Notes: generated by a model from the sequence alone, not told the origin. Counted from the stretch's first letter, positions 54,200 through 63,248 are shown. The stretch: DNA of 64,000 bases from Bacillus sp. Xin1 (GCF_013314535.1 NZ_JABUAE010000009.1:1-64000), one strand, 5' to 3'. Program-made: numbers and translations.

Positions 54200-56267
54200 A
54201 ATTTCTCGACTCACTTTCATCTCTTGGAATATATGGTGCTTCTTTTAATGGTGTTGCTTTATTTTGCAACACTTTAATCCATATACGAATAGCTGAAATA
54301 AGAACCGCTATTACAACTAACATGAAAATTCCACAAAGCGCAGCATCAACATAATCATTGAAAATAATTTGCTTCATTTGTGCTACATTTTTGGCCGGTG
54401 CTAGTATTTTCCCTTCATCTAAAGCATTTTGGAATACTTTTGCATGCGATAAAAATCCAATTTTCGGATTCTCATGGAATAATTTTTGATAGCCGGCTGT
54501 CATTGTCACAATTAGCAAACCGATAGTCGGAATAAGGGTAACCCAAACATATGCCTTTTTCCCCATTTTGAATAATATTGTTGTTCCAAGTAATAACGCA
54601 ATTCCCGCTAACATTTGGTTAGCAATTCCAAAGAGTGGCCATAATGTATTAATACCACCGAGCGGATCCACTACACCTTGGTATAAAAAGTATCCCCATC
54701 CTAACACACATAACGTTGTTGCAATGACATTAGCCAGTGTAGAATCTGTTTTCGCAAACGGTTTATATACGTGTCCTAAAATATCTTGGATCATAAATCG
54801 TCCTACACGTGTACCAGCATCAATTGTAGTTAAAATAAATAATGCTTCAAATAAAATAGCAAAGTGATACCAGAACGCCATCATCGCAGTGCCACCAATT
54901 ACTTGTGAAAAGATATAGGCCATCCCAATTGCTAATGTTGGCGCTCCTCCTGTACGAGATAGTATCGTTTGTTCACCAACGTTTACAGCCAGCTCTTTTA
55001 ATTCATTTGGTGTAATCGTGAATCCCCAAGAAGAAATCACTTGAGCCGCTTGTGAGACATCGGTCCCGATAAGAGCTGCTGGACTGTTAATTGCAAAGTA
55101 CGTTCCTGGTGTTAATACACAAGCCGCAATCATTGCCATCGCTGCAACGAACGATTCCATTAGCATTGCCCCGTAACCAATTGGCTGGGCATGTCCTTCT
55201 CTTTCGATCATCTTCGGCGTCGTACCAGAAGAAACTAAAGCATGGAACCCTGATACAGCCCCGCATGCAATTGTAATAAATAAAAACGGAAATAGATTTC
55301 CAGAAAACACCGGTCCTGTTCCGTCAATAAACTTGGACACAGCTGGCATTTGTAGGTCTGGTGCTACAATGAGGATCCCAATTGCTAGCCCAACAATCGT
55401 ACCCACTTTTAAAAAGGTACTTAAATAATCACGTGGAGCTAAGAGCATCCACACCGGTAATGCAGACGCAATAAAACCGTATACAATAAGCATAATTGCA
55501 ATTGTTTCACCACTAAAAGTAAACATACTTGCGAGTGTAGGATTCTCAGCTACATATTGTCCTCCTACAAGAGATAAAAGAAGTAAAATAATACCGATAA
55601 CGGATCCTTCCCCGACTCGTCCAGGACGAATGTAACGCATATAAACACCCATTAAAATAGCGATTGGAATTGTCGCTGCGATTGTAAACATTCCCCAAGG
55701 GCTACCAACAAGCGCTTTCACAACTACTAAAGCTAATACCGCTAATAAAATAATCATAATACCTAAAATACCAATCATCGCGATCAATCCTGTTACAGGA
55801 CCAATCTCATCTTTAATCATTTCACCTAATGATTTTCCATTACGTCTCATTGAAGCAAATAAAATAACAAAATCTTGTACTGCTCCAGCAATTACAACCC
55901 CAACAATAATCCAAATTGTTCCTGGTAAATATCCCATCTGCGCTGCTAAAATTGGACCTACTAGTGGGCCCGCTCCAGCAATTGCCGCAAAGTGATGTCC
56001 AAATAATACCCATTTATTTGTTGGAACATAATCCTTCCCATCATTTAGCGTCTCAGCAGGTGTTTGTCGATTATTATCTAGTTCAAATACTTTTCGTGCG
56101 ATAAATCTACTATAGAAACGATACGCAATCGCATATACAGAAACTGCTGCGACTAATAACCATACAGCATTAATCGTTTCGCCTTGTGATAAAGCAATTA
56201 CACCAAATCCAGCTGCTCCTATTGCTGCGATTACACCCCAAAGTAAAATTGACTTAAATGCCTTCAC
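54192..56267 (-). CDS. cstA: CstA/BtsT family carbon starvation transporter
   Basis: The 691-residue protein has about 16-18 membrane segments of the CstA family, whose members import pyruvate or peptides in nutrient shift. Typical blocks are GKDYVPTNKWVLFGHHFAAI near the start, GPLVGPILAAQMGYLPG, and GFHALVSSGTTPKM. Start is the GTG at 56267 with AGGGGGG 7 nt upstream; a TTG two codons earlier is too close. A LytTR regulator gene precedes it, like the BtsR-BtsT pair in enterobacteria. Confidence 0.9.
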   Translation of the reverse strand: MKAFKSILLWGVIAAIGAAGFGVIALSQGETINAVWLLVAAVSVYAIAYRFYSRFIARKVFELDNNRQTPAETLNDGKDYVPTNKWVLFGHHFAAIAGAGPLVGPILAAQMGYLPGTIWIIVGVVIAGAVQDFVILFASMRRNGKSLGEMIKDEIGPVTGLIAMIGILGIMIILLAVLALVVVKALVGSPWGMFTIAATIPIAILMGVYMRYIRPGRVGEGSVIGIILLLLSLVGGQYVAENPTLASMFTFSGETIAIMLIVYGFIASALPVWMLLAPRDYLSTFLKVGTIVGLAIGILIVAPDLQMPAVSKFIDGTGPVFSGNLFPFLFITIACGAVSGFHALVSSGTTPKMIEREGHAQPIGYGAMLMESFVAAMAMIAACVLTPGTYFAINSPAALIGTDVSQAAQVISSWGFTITPNELKELAVNVGEQTILSRTGGAPTLAIGMAYIFSQVIGGTAMMAFWYHFAILFEALFILTTIDAGTRVGRFMIQDILGHVYKPFAKTDSTLANVIATTLCVLGWGYFLYQGVVDPLGGINTLWPLFGIANQMLAGIALLLGTTILFKMGKKAYVWVTLIPTIGLLIVTMTAGYQKLFHENPKIGFLSHAKVFQNALDEGKILAPAKNVAQMKQIIFNDYVDAALCGIFMLVVIAVLISAIRIWIKVLQNKATPLKEAPYIPRDESESRNYA

Positions 56268-56379
56268 ATACAATCCCCCCTATACTACTTCTTAGTGGAG
56301 ATTGTACTAAATTTTCTGAATATTTTAGTTAAATCCTCCTTATCATGAAGGATTCTTATGTTAACATGTTGAAATTCAC

Positions 56380-56395
56380 CTATGACTTGTCATAG
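56380..56395. promoter_or_regulatory. Inverted repeat at the end of the LytTR gene
   Basis: CTATGACTTGTCATAG is a perfect 7-2-7 inverted repeat overlapping the regulator stop codon and about 110 bp upstream of cstA. It could be an operator or a short attenuator. No binding protein is known. Confidence 0.35.
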
Positions 56396-57106
56396 TTCAA
56401 TTTTATTTCGAAGTCGTTTGACATAATTTCGACTAACAGGAATCGGCTGCTCATCATATCTTTCTAAATAAAGATTATAAGTTCCGTTATAATAAGGCTT
56501 TAGTTCTTGAACATACATAACATTTATTAAATAACTTTTATGAACGCGCAAAAAATCATATGCTGTTAATTTATTTTCTAATTCTTGGAGTGTGTATGTT
56601 GAAATATATTGATTATTTGTTGTGTATATCGAGACGGTTTTATTCTCTTTATTTTTACTTACATATACAATATCCTCTGGGAAAAGATACGTAATTCCTT
56701 CATGACTTTCAATCGGAAGTTTGCGCAAATGATTTTTTATACTCTTTCCTTTTTCTTGTTCTAGTCTATGCAAAAGAAATTGTAAATCTTCTGCATGAAA
56801 AGGTCGTAGTAAATAATAAAACGCTTGGAAGCGAAATGCTGTTACCGCCTCTTCTATATTCTCACCCATAAAAATAAACTTTGTATCGCTACTTAATTGC
56901 TTTAATAAGCTAGAGAATTCGAACCCTGTGCCATCCTTTAATTTTGTATCTAAAAAAACAAAATCAGGAATATGCTTTTTGGCTACTTGTAAAGACTCCA
57001 TTCCTGTTCTTGCTTCAAAGCACTCTATATTTCGCATACTTTCTGTAAATGTCTCTATTAATCGATTTCTATTTTCTGCCTCTTCCATGATAAGTAAAAT
57101 TTTCAT
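56390..57106 (-). CDS. LytTR family response regulator
   Basis: The 238-residue regulator has a receiver domain and a C-terminal LytTR DNA-binding domain (about 135-238: DIVYVSKNKENKTVSIYTTN and FLRVHKSYLINV). In the receiver the usual Asp pair after the first strand reads Glu-Glu (LLIMEEAENRN), while the phosphoacceptor Asp is kept in FVFLDTKLKDG. No histidine kinase is adjacent. Its place directly upstream of cstA suggests that it activates cstA. Start ATG at 57106 behind GGTGG. Confidence 0.87.
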   Translation of the reverse strand: MKILLIMEEAENRNRLIETFTESMRNIECFEARTGMESLQVAKKHIPDFVFLDTKLKDGTGFEFSSLLKQLSSDTKFIFMGENIEEAVTAFRFQAFYYLLRPFHAEDLQFLLHRLEQEKGKSIKNHLRKLPIESHEGITYLFPEDIVYVSKNKENKTVSIYTTNNQYISTYTLQELENKLTAYDFLRVHKSYLINVMYVQELKPYYNGTYNLYLERYDEQPIPVSRNYVKRLRNKIEL

Positions 57107-57228
57107 CTGCCCAACCACCTAATTGTTTTGTCCATATGTCTTGTTGTATACATTCGCTTTAGTACAAAATAATCCCTTTTTCTATGCATATTTTCTATTT
57201 AATAAGCTACCCTTTTTCTCAAAAAACA

Positions 57229-57260
57229 AAGGAAGGAAGTCTTTTGGACCTCCTTCCCTT
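57229..57260 (-). terminator. Terminator of the niacin-type transporter gene
   Basis: AAGGAAGG(A)AGTC pairs with GAC(C)TCCTTCCCTT (57229-57259). On the minus strand TTTGTTTTTTG follows. Confidence 0.7.
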
Positions 57261-57261
57261 A

Positions 57262-58461
57262 TTATACTAATTCTTGTTGCTTCGTTTCCTGTCCAAGTAC
57301 AACCACTGCAAGCACACCTATTAAAATGGAACTGCAAAAGATTGTAAAGATCAAAGAGAGAGAAGCTTGAGAAGCAACAAGGTAACCTACTAACAACGGA
57401 CCGAGAATACCACCAATACGACCAAATGCCGCAGCCATACCAGCCCCAGTACCGCGAATCACTGTCGGATACTGCTCAGGTGTATATGCATATAGTGCAC
57501 CCCATGCTCCTAGATTAAAGAAGGACAATAGCATTCCTGCTACTAACAATGTCGTGAGCGATTCAGCTACTCCAAAGACGTAAGCACTACATGCCGTGCC
57601 AATTAAATACGTAACTAGCACAAATTTACGGCCGAGACGTTCAATAAACCATGCAGCAGTAAAATACCCTGGAAGCTGCGCTAACGTCATAATCAACACA
57701 TACTGGAAACTTTTTATTAAACTAAATCCTTTTAACACCATCACACTTGGCAGCCAAAGGAACATGCCATAATAAGAAAAGACCACACAGAACCATAAAA
57801 CCCATAGCATAATCGTTGCTTTTCTGTATCCTCCAGACCAAACCGCTTTTATATTTGCAATAACAGATTGTTTTTCCTCAACCTTTTCAAACCTTGGTGA
57901 ATCCGGTAAATTCCATCGTAAATATAGCGCATAAAAAGCTGGGATTGCACTTAATACCATCGCTATTTGCCAACCGTAGTTTGGAATGACAAAATAAGAA
58001 ATTAAAGCTGCAATTAACCAACCACCAGCCCAAAAACTTTCTAGTAATACAACAATTTTTCCACGTTCATGAGCTTCAACACTTTCAGATACAAGCGTCG
58101 AAGCGACTGGTAATTCTCCGCCAAGACCCATACCGATTAAAAAGCGCAATATGAGAAACATAGTCAATGTTGTTGTTAATGCGGTTAAGCCGCTACCGAT
58201 AGAAAATAATAATAACGTTATAATAAAGACCGATTTTCTTCCCATCTTATCCGCTAGTATCCCAAATATGAGTGCACCCACAGCCATCCCAATAGAATTG
58301 ATACTCCCTATCCAGCCCATCTCTTGACTACTTAGTCCCCATTCTTTTTGCAGTGCAACGATGACAAATGACAGCATACCCACATCCATTGCATCAAATA
58401 GCCAGCCTAGCCCCGCTATTCCAAGAAGCTTGCGCTTTGAAATTTCTTTTACATTCCCCAC
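57262..58461 (-). CDS. niaP: MFS transporter, probable niacin permease
   Basis: The 399-residue protein has 12 membrane segments of the sugar/aromatic-acid:H+ symporter group: GWLFDAMDVGMLSFVIVALQ, GILADKMGRKSVF, FLIGMGLGGELPVASTLVSE and GAWGALYAYTPEQYPT. It closely resembles B. subtilis YceI, the niacin transporter NiaP, as I remember it. Start is a GTG at 58461 with AAGGAGGA upstream. An inverted ACAGGTGT/ACACATGT-type motif in the promoter would fit control by the niacin repressor NiaR. Confidence 0.78.
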   Translation of the reverse strand: MGNVKEISKRKLLGIAGLGWLFDAMDVGMLSFVIVALQKEWGLSSQEMGWIGSINSIGMAVGALIFGILADKMGRKSVFIITLLLFSIGSGLTALTTTLTMFLILRFLIGMGLGGELPVASTLVSESVEAHERGKIVVLLESFWAGGWLIAALISYFVIPNYGWQIAMVLSAIPAFYALYLRWNLPDSPRFEKVEEKQSVIANIKAVWSGGYRKATIMLWVLWFCVVFSYYGMFLWLPSVMVLKGFSLIKSFQYVLIMTLAQLPGYFTAAWFIERLGRKFVLVTYLIGTACSAYVFGVAESLTTLLVAGMLLSFFNLGAWGALYAYTPEQYPTVIRGTGAGMAAAFGRIGGILGPLLVGYLVASQASLSLIFTIFCSSILIGVLAVVVLGQETKQQELV

Positions 58462-58475
58462 AAAAAGTCCTCCTT

Positions 58476-58513
58476 ACACAGGTGTCTTTACACATCATTT
58501 TACATGTGTGTAT
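58476..58513. promoter_or_regulatory. Possible NiaR-type operator
   Basis: ACACAGGTGTCTTTACACAT is followed by TTTTACATGTGTGTATTG; the two halves contain GTGT/ACAC repeats as in Bacillus niacin-repressor (NiaR/YrxA) sites. It lies just upstream of the niaP-like gene. The assignment leans on the gene call. Confidence 0.4.
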
Positions 58514-58572
58514 TGTATAAGTAAAATAATTTCATTCCTATTTTTACTTAAAGGTTCCTTTTTAATCTTCCC

Positions 58573-58719
58573 ATAAAGTGGAGCTTCCATTAGTAGGGTT
58601 TTACTGATGATTAGCCCTTAAAAATCGGGCTTTTACGAGCAATTATTCTCCAATTATCTACCTCGTTCTCCTCTGGATCTTAAGGCGTGGATCTTACTTC
58701 CCTAAAATAGCGGGATAAA
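58573..58719 (+). repeat. bcr1 element, copy C (diverged)
   Basis: This 147-bp unit runs from ATAAAGTGGAGCTTCCATTA to AAAATAGCGGGATAAA, with ATAAA at both ends (58573-58577 and 58715-58719). The core AAAATCGGGCTTTTACGAGC is kept, but the left stem has several changes and a deletion, so it is the oldest-looking copy here. Confidence 0.82.
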
Positions 58720-58775
58720 GTGAAGGTTAAGGATGCCGCATATTCAACTTTCAAAAAAAAAGCAGCGATATTTCG

Positions 58776-59516
58776 CTACTTTTTCGAACGCATCACTTCT
58801 TTTAAAAATTCAGCTAATACAAGCTGACGACGCCAACGCGTCGGATTACTACATAGACGGTAAAACCATTCTAAATGAATGGCTTGAATCCATTTTGGTG
58901 CACGTTTTACTTCTCCTGCCCAAACGTCCAAACTACCACCTACACCAACAGCTATCTTTGCTTGCAAACGATGTTTATTATTTTGTATAAAGTTTTCTTG
59001 TCTTGGGAATCCAAGTGCTACAAGTAATAGATCTGGCTTTGCTTCTTGAATACGAGAAATAATATCTTCTTCCTCTTCTTGTTTGAAATATCCATCTTGT
59101 GTTCCCACAATAGATACAGCTGAATATGTTTTTGTTAAATGATCAGCAGCACCTTTCACAACATGCGGTTTTGCTCCAAGTAAAAAAACAGATACGGATT
59201 TATTCTCTTTCGACAACGTCCCAAATAAATCACTCATTAAATCAAAACCTGCTACGCGCTCTTTTAATGGTGTGCCTAGCATGCCGCTTGCTTTTACAAC
59301 TCCAATACCATCTGGTGTGATTAAATCTGTTTTCAAAAGTGTTTGATGAAAACTTGGATCTTTTTTCGCACACATTACAATTTCCGGATTCGCTGTTACA
59401 ACTTGAAATGTATGAGTTTGTTCTAATTCTAACTGCTTCATGATATATTGAATTGTCTCTTCCATTGTCATCGTAGAGAAAGGGACACCTAAAATATCAA
59501 CTGTTTGTACTGCCAT
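58776..59516 (-). CDS. WecG/TagA/CpsF family glycosyltransferase
   Basis: The 246-residue GT26 enzyme transfers N-acetylmannosaminuronate- or ManNAc-type sugars to undecaprenyl-PP-GlcNAc, an early step of wall teichoic acid or a related glycopolymer. Landmarks are TANPEIVMCAKKDPSFHQ, TPDGIGVVKASGMLG with the catalytic Asp, and LVALGFPRQENFI. It is 14 bp downstream of a GT4 gene in one operon. TagA itself is likely but other polymers are possible. Confidence 0.88.
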   Translation of the reverse strand: MAVQTVDILGVPFSTMTMEETIQYIMKQLELEQTHTFQVVTANPEIVMCAKKDPSFHQTLLKTDLITPDGIGVVKASGMLGTPLKERVAGFDLMSDLFGTLSKENKSVSVFLLGAKPHVVKGAADHLTKTYSAVSIVGTQDGYFKQEEEEDIISRIQEAKPDLLLVALGFPRQENFIQNNKHRLQAKIAVGVGGSLDVWAGEVKRAPKWIQAIHLEWFYRLCSNPTRWRRQLVLAEFLKEVMRSKK

Positions 59517-59530
59517 AATAATAATCCTCT

Positions 59531-60634
59531 CTATTTCAATAAAAGTTTTTTATATGCTTTATGAGTATCTTCATATAGATTTCGTAATGAGAAATGAGAA
59601 GAAGCATGCTCATACAAACGTTCACCCATTGATGCTAATTCACCATTCATCCATTTCTTATAGCTTTCCTCTAATGCACTTGCTAATGCATGCACATCAC
59701 CAATTGGTACAATCCATCCATATGTATGATCAACAATCAATTCTTCCATATCACCAACATTTGTTGCAATAGATGTTAAACGTTGATTTGCTGCTTCTAA
59801 TAATACAAGTGGGAAGCTTTCACTATAAGAAGTTAATAAATTAATATGAGCGGATGCATATAATTCTTTAACATCCGAACGATACCCTAAAAACATTACT
59901 TTATCTTCTAAGCCCTTCTGCCTTACTGTCTCTTTCAATTCTGTTTCAATTGGGCCATCTCCAACTAATAATACCTTTATGTTAGGAATTTTTAGTTTTT
60001 GCAAAGCATCAAATAAAATATTATGTCCTTTTACAGGATGAAGACGTGCTACTTGAATGGCAATAAATGTCCCTTCTTGTACACCTAATTCATCTTTCAT
60101 ATTATACGACTTTGTTGGAATGTTATCATACTCAATTCCGTTATAAACCGTACAAATTTTATCTTCTGGCACACCGAGTGCTACTGTATTTTTCTTAAAA
60201 CGTTCCGTAATTGCAAAAAATAAATCAACTTTCTTATAAGACCGCAAATTTAACTTTGTAAAAATCCAACCTTTTAAACCGCGCTTCATAAAATCAAGAG
60301 TTGGATCACTATGAACTGTTGTTACCCATTTTGCACGTATCTTCCTTTTTAGAAGAGAAAGATAAAAGTTCGCGCGCGCGCCATGTGTATGTACAATATC
60401 AAAGCGTTCTTCGTTAATAAACATACGTATTTTGGAAAGAATCGATATGTCATAACGAGATGATTGGGAAAAAACGTGCACTTTAATTCCAAGCTCTCTC
60501 GCTTCTCTAGCAATTGCACCTTCTTCAAACACAAGTAGTTCAACTTCATCTTTTGGAAATTGCGACAAAAGTGAAATAATGTGAGTTTTCCCGCCACCTT
60601 CTTCTGCTCCAGCATTCATATGCAACACTTTCAT
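59531..60634 (-). CDS. Glycosyltransferase family 4 protein
   Basis: The 367-residue GT-B enzyme has an N-terminal acceptor domain (HMNAGAEEGGGKTHIISLL, HTHGARANFYLSLLKR) and a C-terminal nucleotide-sugar domain (VARLHPVKGHNILFDAL, LVGDGPIETELK, and the ESFPLVLLEA motif with the EX7E glutamate). It probably adds a sugar to the polymer primed by the TagA-like enzyme. GGAGGAAG precedes the ATG. The donor is unknown. Confidence 0.88.
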   Translation of the reverse strand: MKVLHMNAGAEEGGGKTHIISLLSQFPKDEVELLVFEEGAIAREARELGIKVHVFSQSSRYDISILSKIRMFINEERFDIVHTHGARANFYLSLLKRKIRAKWVTTVHSDPTLDFMKRGLKGWIFTKLNLRSYKKVDLFFAITERFKKNTVALGVPEDKICTVYNGIEYDNIPTKSYNMKDELGVQEGTFIAIQVARLHPVKGHNILFDALQKLKIPNIKVLLVGDGPIETELKETVRQKGLEDKVMFLGYRSDVKELYASAHINLLTSYSESFPLVLLEAANQRLTSIATNVGDMEELIVDHTYGWIVPIGDVHALASALEESYKKWMNGELASMGERLYEHASSHFSLRNLYEDTHKAYKKLLLK

Positions 60635-60680
60635 CTCTTTCTTCCTCCATCTTTATGTTCTCTTATAATTACTATAACAA

Positions 60681-60718
60681 AAAATAAAAGCTAACGTGAC
60701 GCTAGCTTTTATTTTTCT
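60681..60718 (-). terminator. Terminator of the O-antigen-ligase-like gene
   Basis: AAAATAAAAGCTA pairs with TAGCTTTTATTTT (60681-60715), directly after the O-antigen-ligase-like gene on the minus strand and 47 bp before the GT4 start. Confidence 0.8.
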
Positions 60719-60719
60719 A

Positions 60720-62126
60720 TCATTCAATTTCTAAATCAACAATTAAATATGCAAAGATTACAGCAAAATAAATACTTACTCCAGGCGCCGTTAATACATG
60801 TCCCGCTATAAATGCGATACCCAGCGCTAAAGCTAATGCGGTTGCTAATAATCCGTATTTCACCGTAAATACATCCTTAAACCTAGTTACTAATACGAGA
60901 AGAATTTTCACACCGAAGTATAAGAATGGGATTAAAAGTAGAGCGAAACCAACAATTCCAAATGAATAGAACCAATCATGAAAGTCTCGTTCAATTAGCT
61001 TCGGATATTCTTTGAAATTCCCAGCATACCCCATGCCCAATAATTTTTGAGATGTCGGAGCTTTTGCATAATAGTCTTTATACATTTGTTGGAATAGCTC
61101 ACGCCCACTGAAAATAATTGCTTGTGTTTCTTCTTTTTTCTCTACTTCTTTTTCTTTCGCTATTTCTTTTTCTTGTTCCTCTTTTGTAACAGGAGGTTTA
61201 TGTTGTTTCTTTTCTTCTTTCTTTTCTTCCGCTTTTTTCACTTCTTGTTTTTGCTCAAAAATTTGGAAGTGAAGTCCTATATTTTTTAAGAATGGTGAAA
61301 ATGGTGTATACGCTAATACTCCAGCAAAAACGACAGTTGCTAGAATACCATTCAATAAATATGGCTTCTTCTTTCTATCTTTACGCTGCAGGAATGCTTG
61401 AACATAGCACATGAAAACAGCAACAACCATTGTACCAAAAATTGCTCCAAAACCGACCTTTGTACCAACAGCAAATAATGAGAAGATAATTAAAATAGAA
61501 GGAATCCAAAAATAACTCTTCGCTATGCTTGTTGTTTTTTCAATTGAGTATAGGACAACAATTGGACATATAACTGCTAAAATGGCCCCTAATTCATTTC
61601 CTGCATAGAACCAACCACGTGAACCAAGTTTCACCCATTCGTAGCTGTTATAATCCGTTCCTGTCGCAATGGAAATAACCATGATACTATTTATAATTAA
61701 CGTTGCATACACAATATAGTTACGCATTTTGGAATACGTATTTGTTTTTTCTCTTAATGATTTAAACACAAAAATGTAACAAGTAAGCATAATTAATGGG
61801 TATAACGATTTTGCTATGAATTTAACTTCTTCTGCCAACATAATAGGGCTTTTGACAAGTTTATTATTTACTAAACCTATAGCAAAAACAATGCCTACTA
61901 CTATTAAATAGATGATATATTTACGATTTTCTTTTTCTTTTGCTTGAAGCAAAATATAGATTCCACCAAGAGCCATTACTAATAAACGCGTAATAATTCC
62001 AATTGTTGTATCAATTTTCAAAACCATGATGCAAAATGATGTGAGTAAGTCTAAAACTGGCTGTAACATAATGAAAATCAATAAAAAATTTCCAAATTTA
62101 TTACCTAAACTATTATTTTCTAACAT
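60720..62126 (-). CDS. O-antigen ligase/polymerase-like membrane protein
   Basis: The 468-residue protein has about 10-11 membrane segments of the Wzy/WaaL (O-antigen ligase) type. A long extracytoplasmic loop (about 275-385) contains a Lys/Glu-rich stretch of some 50 residues (KKAEEKKEEKKQHKPP and EKEVEKKEETQ). After it comes FHDWFYSFGIVGFALLLIPF with the conserved His-Asp. It likely ligates or polymerises the glycopolymer made by the neighbouring transferases. GGGGG precedes the ATG. Confidence 0.82.
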   Translation of the reverse strand: MLENNSLGNKFGNFLLIFIMLQPVLDLLTSFCIMVLKIDTTIGIITRLLVMALGGIYILLQAKEKENRKYIIYLIVVGIVFAIGLVNNKLVKSPIMLAEEVKFIAKSLYPLIMLTCYIFVFKSLREKTNTYSKMRNYIVYATLIINSIMVISIATGTDYNSYEWVKLGSRGWFYAGNELGAILAVICPIVVLYSIEKTTSIAKSYFWIPSILIIFSLFAVGTKVGFGAIFGTMVVAVFMCYVQAFLQRKDRKKKPYLLNGILATVVFAGVLAYTPFSPFLKNIGLHFQIFEQKQEVKKAEEKKEEKKQHKPPVTKEEQEKEIAKEKEVEKKEETQAIIFSGRELFQQMYKDYYAKAPTSQKLLGMGYAGNFKEYPKLIERDFHDWFYSFGIVGFALLLIPFLYFGVKILLVLVTRFKDVFTVKYGLLATALALALGIAFIAGHVLTAPGVSIYFAVIFAYLIVDLEIE

Positions 62127-62428
62127 CTCGAACCCCCATAACTATCATAACCTTATCTCACTTTATACAATTTACAATAAACCTTTAACTTGTCTCAAAT
62201 ATTTATTATAACATAATTTTTCAGTTAACCACTTGCTATTTTCAATTACTATCTATATAGATATTAGATAATAAATCTCTTCCTTATATGTTGCATATCC
62301 CGTATTTTCAAACGCTTTCTTTCCTCGTTTTTTCTTTTTTTCTACATGTAACGAAAAGTAATTGTTATTTCTAAAACTTTAGTGTATATTTTGCTCTGGA
62401 ACATCTTTAAGAGGAAGGGATTAGAGCC
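62127..62428. other. Intergenic region between divergent genes
   Basis: AT-rich promoter region of the divergent O-antigen-ligase-like and TRIC genes. AGGAAGGGA sits before the TRIC start. No repeat, RNA or operator was recognised. Confidence 0.4.
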
Positions 62429-63070
62429 ATGTTATTAATCGAAATATTTACGTTTCTCGGCATCATCGCCGCTGCCATTTCTGGTACATTAGTTGGTTTA
62501 AAGAAAGATTTAGATTTATTTGGTGTCCTTTGTTTAGCTGTAGCTACTGCACTCGGTGGCGGAATTATTCGTGATATTATGATTGGTAACCTACCTCCCG
62601 TTGCATTTGTACAACCGATTTACTTTTTTGTCAGCGTGTTAGCAGCTCTCTTTACTTGTATGTTTTTTGAACGTATTAATAAACTTCAAGTTGTCATTAT
62701 GCTTTCAGATGCTGTCGGTTTAGGCGTTTTTACTGCTATTGGCGCAAATGCTGCTATGTCACATCACGTCGATGCTTCCTTCTTAGTTGTTTCGATGGGT
62801 GTTATTACAGGTATTGGCGGAGGGATTTTGCGTGATATTTGCGCTCAAGATATTCCCTATGTATTCCGCAAGGAGATCTATGCAATTGCTTCTATTTTAG
62901 GTGCAATTAGTTTCCTAATTACGTATGAAATGGGTGCACACGTATTAGCCTTTTATATTTGCTTACTAGTAACATTCATCATACGTGTAGTCACTGTTAT
63001 ATATAATGTGCATTTTCCAGTCTTCTTTAAAAGTCATGCAAAGGCAAATGCTAATAAAGTGAAACTTTAA
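62429..63070 (+). CDS. TRIC (UPF0126) family trimeric cation channel, 3' end supplied by bcr1
   Basis: The 213-residue protein has seven membrane segments in two similar halves: SGTLVGLKKDLDLFGVLCLA with ATALGGGIIRDIMIGNLPP, and then GVITGIGGGILRDICAQDIP. These are the paired Gly-rich filters of bacterial TRIC channels. Codons up to ...ANANK are native; the last three residues (VKL) and the TAA come from the start of a bcr1 element inserted at 63054. Excising the element would give ...NKSH and a TAA. AGGAAGGGA precedes the ATG. Confidence 0.88.
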   Translation: MLLIEIFTFLGIIAAAISGTLVGLKKDLDLFGVLCLAVATALGGGIIRDIMIGNLPPVAFVQPIYFFVSVLAALFTCMFFERINKLQVVIMLSDAVGLGVFTAIGANAAMSHHVDASFLVVSMGVITGIGGGILRDICAQDIPYVFRKEIYAIASILGAISFLITYEMGAHVLAFYICLLVTFIIRVVTVIYNVHFPVFFKSHAKANANKVKL

Positions 63071-63210
63071 TCAGTGGGGGTTTTCTTCATCCCCTACTGA
63101 TTATTAGTTGAACCAATCGGGCTTTTACGGGCAGTTGACCTCCCACCTAACTTCTTTGCTTTTGCCGAATTTTGAGGTGGGGGTCTTACTGCTCGTTAAT
63201 GCGGGGTAAA
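63054..63210 (+). repeat. bcr1 element, copy D
   Basis: This 157-bp copy runs from ATAAAGTGAAACTTTAATCA to TTAATGCGGGGTAAA. Ends are ATAAA (63054-63058) and GTAAA (63206-63210), one mismatch from a target duplication. It overlaps the last codons of the TRIC gene. Confidence 0.92.
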
Positions 63211-63217
63211 AGTCATT

Positions 63218-63248
63218 AAGAGAATTCAAAGTGAATTCTCTTTATTTA
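63218..63248 (+). terminator. Original terminator of the TRIC gene, now beyond bcr1
   Basis: AAGAGAATTC pairs with GAATTCTCTT (63218-63242), followed by TATTTAT. It begins right at the ancestral TAA (63217-63219), so before the bcr1 insertion it followed the gene directly. Confidence 0.75.
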
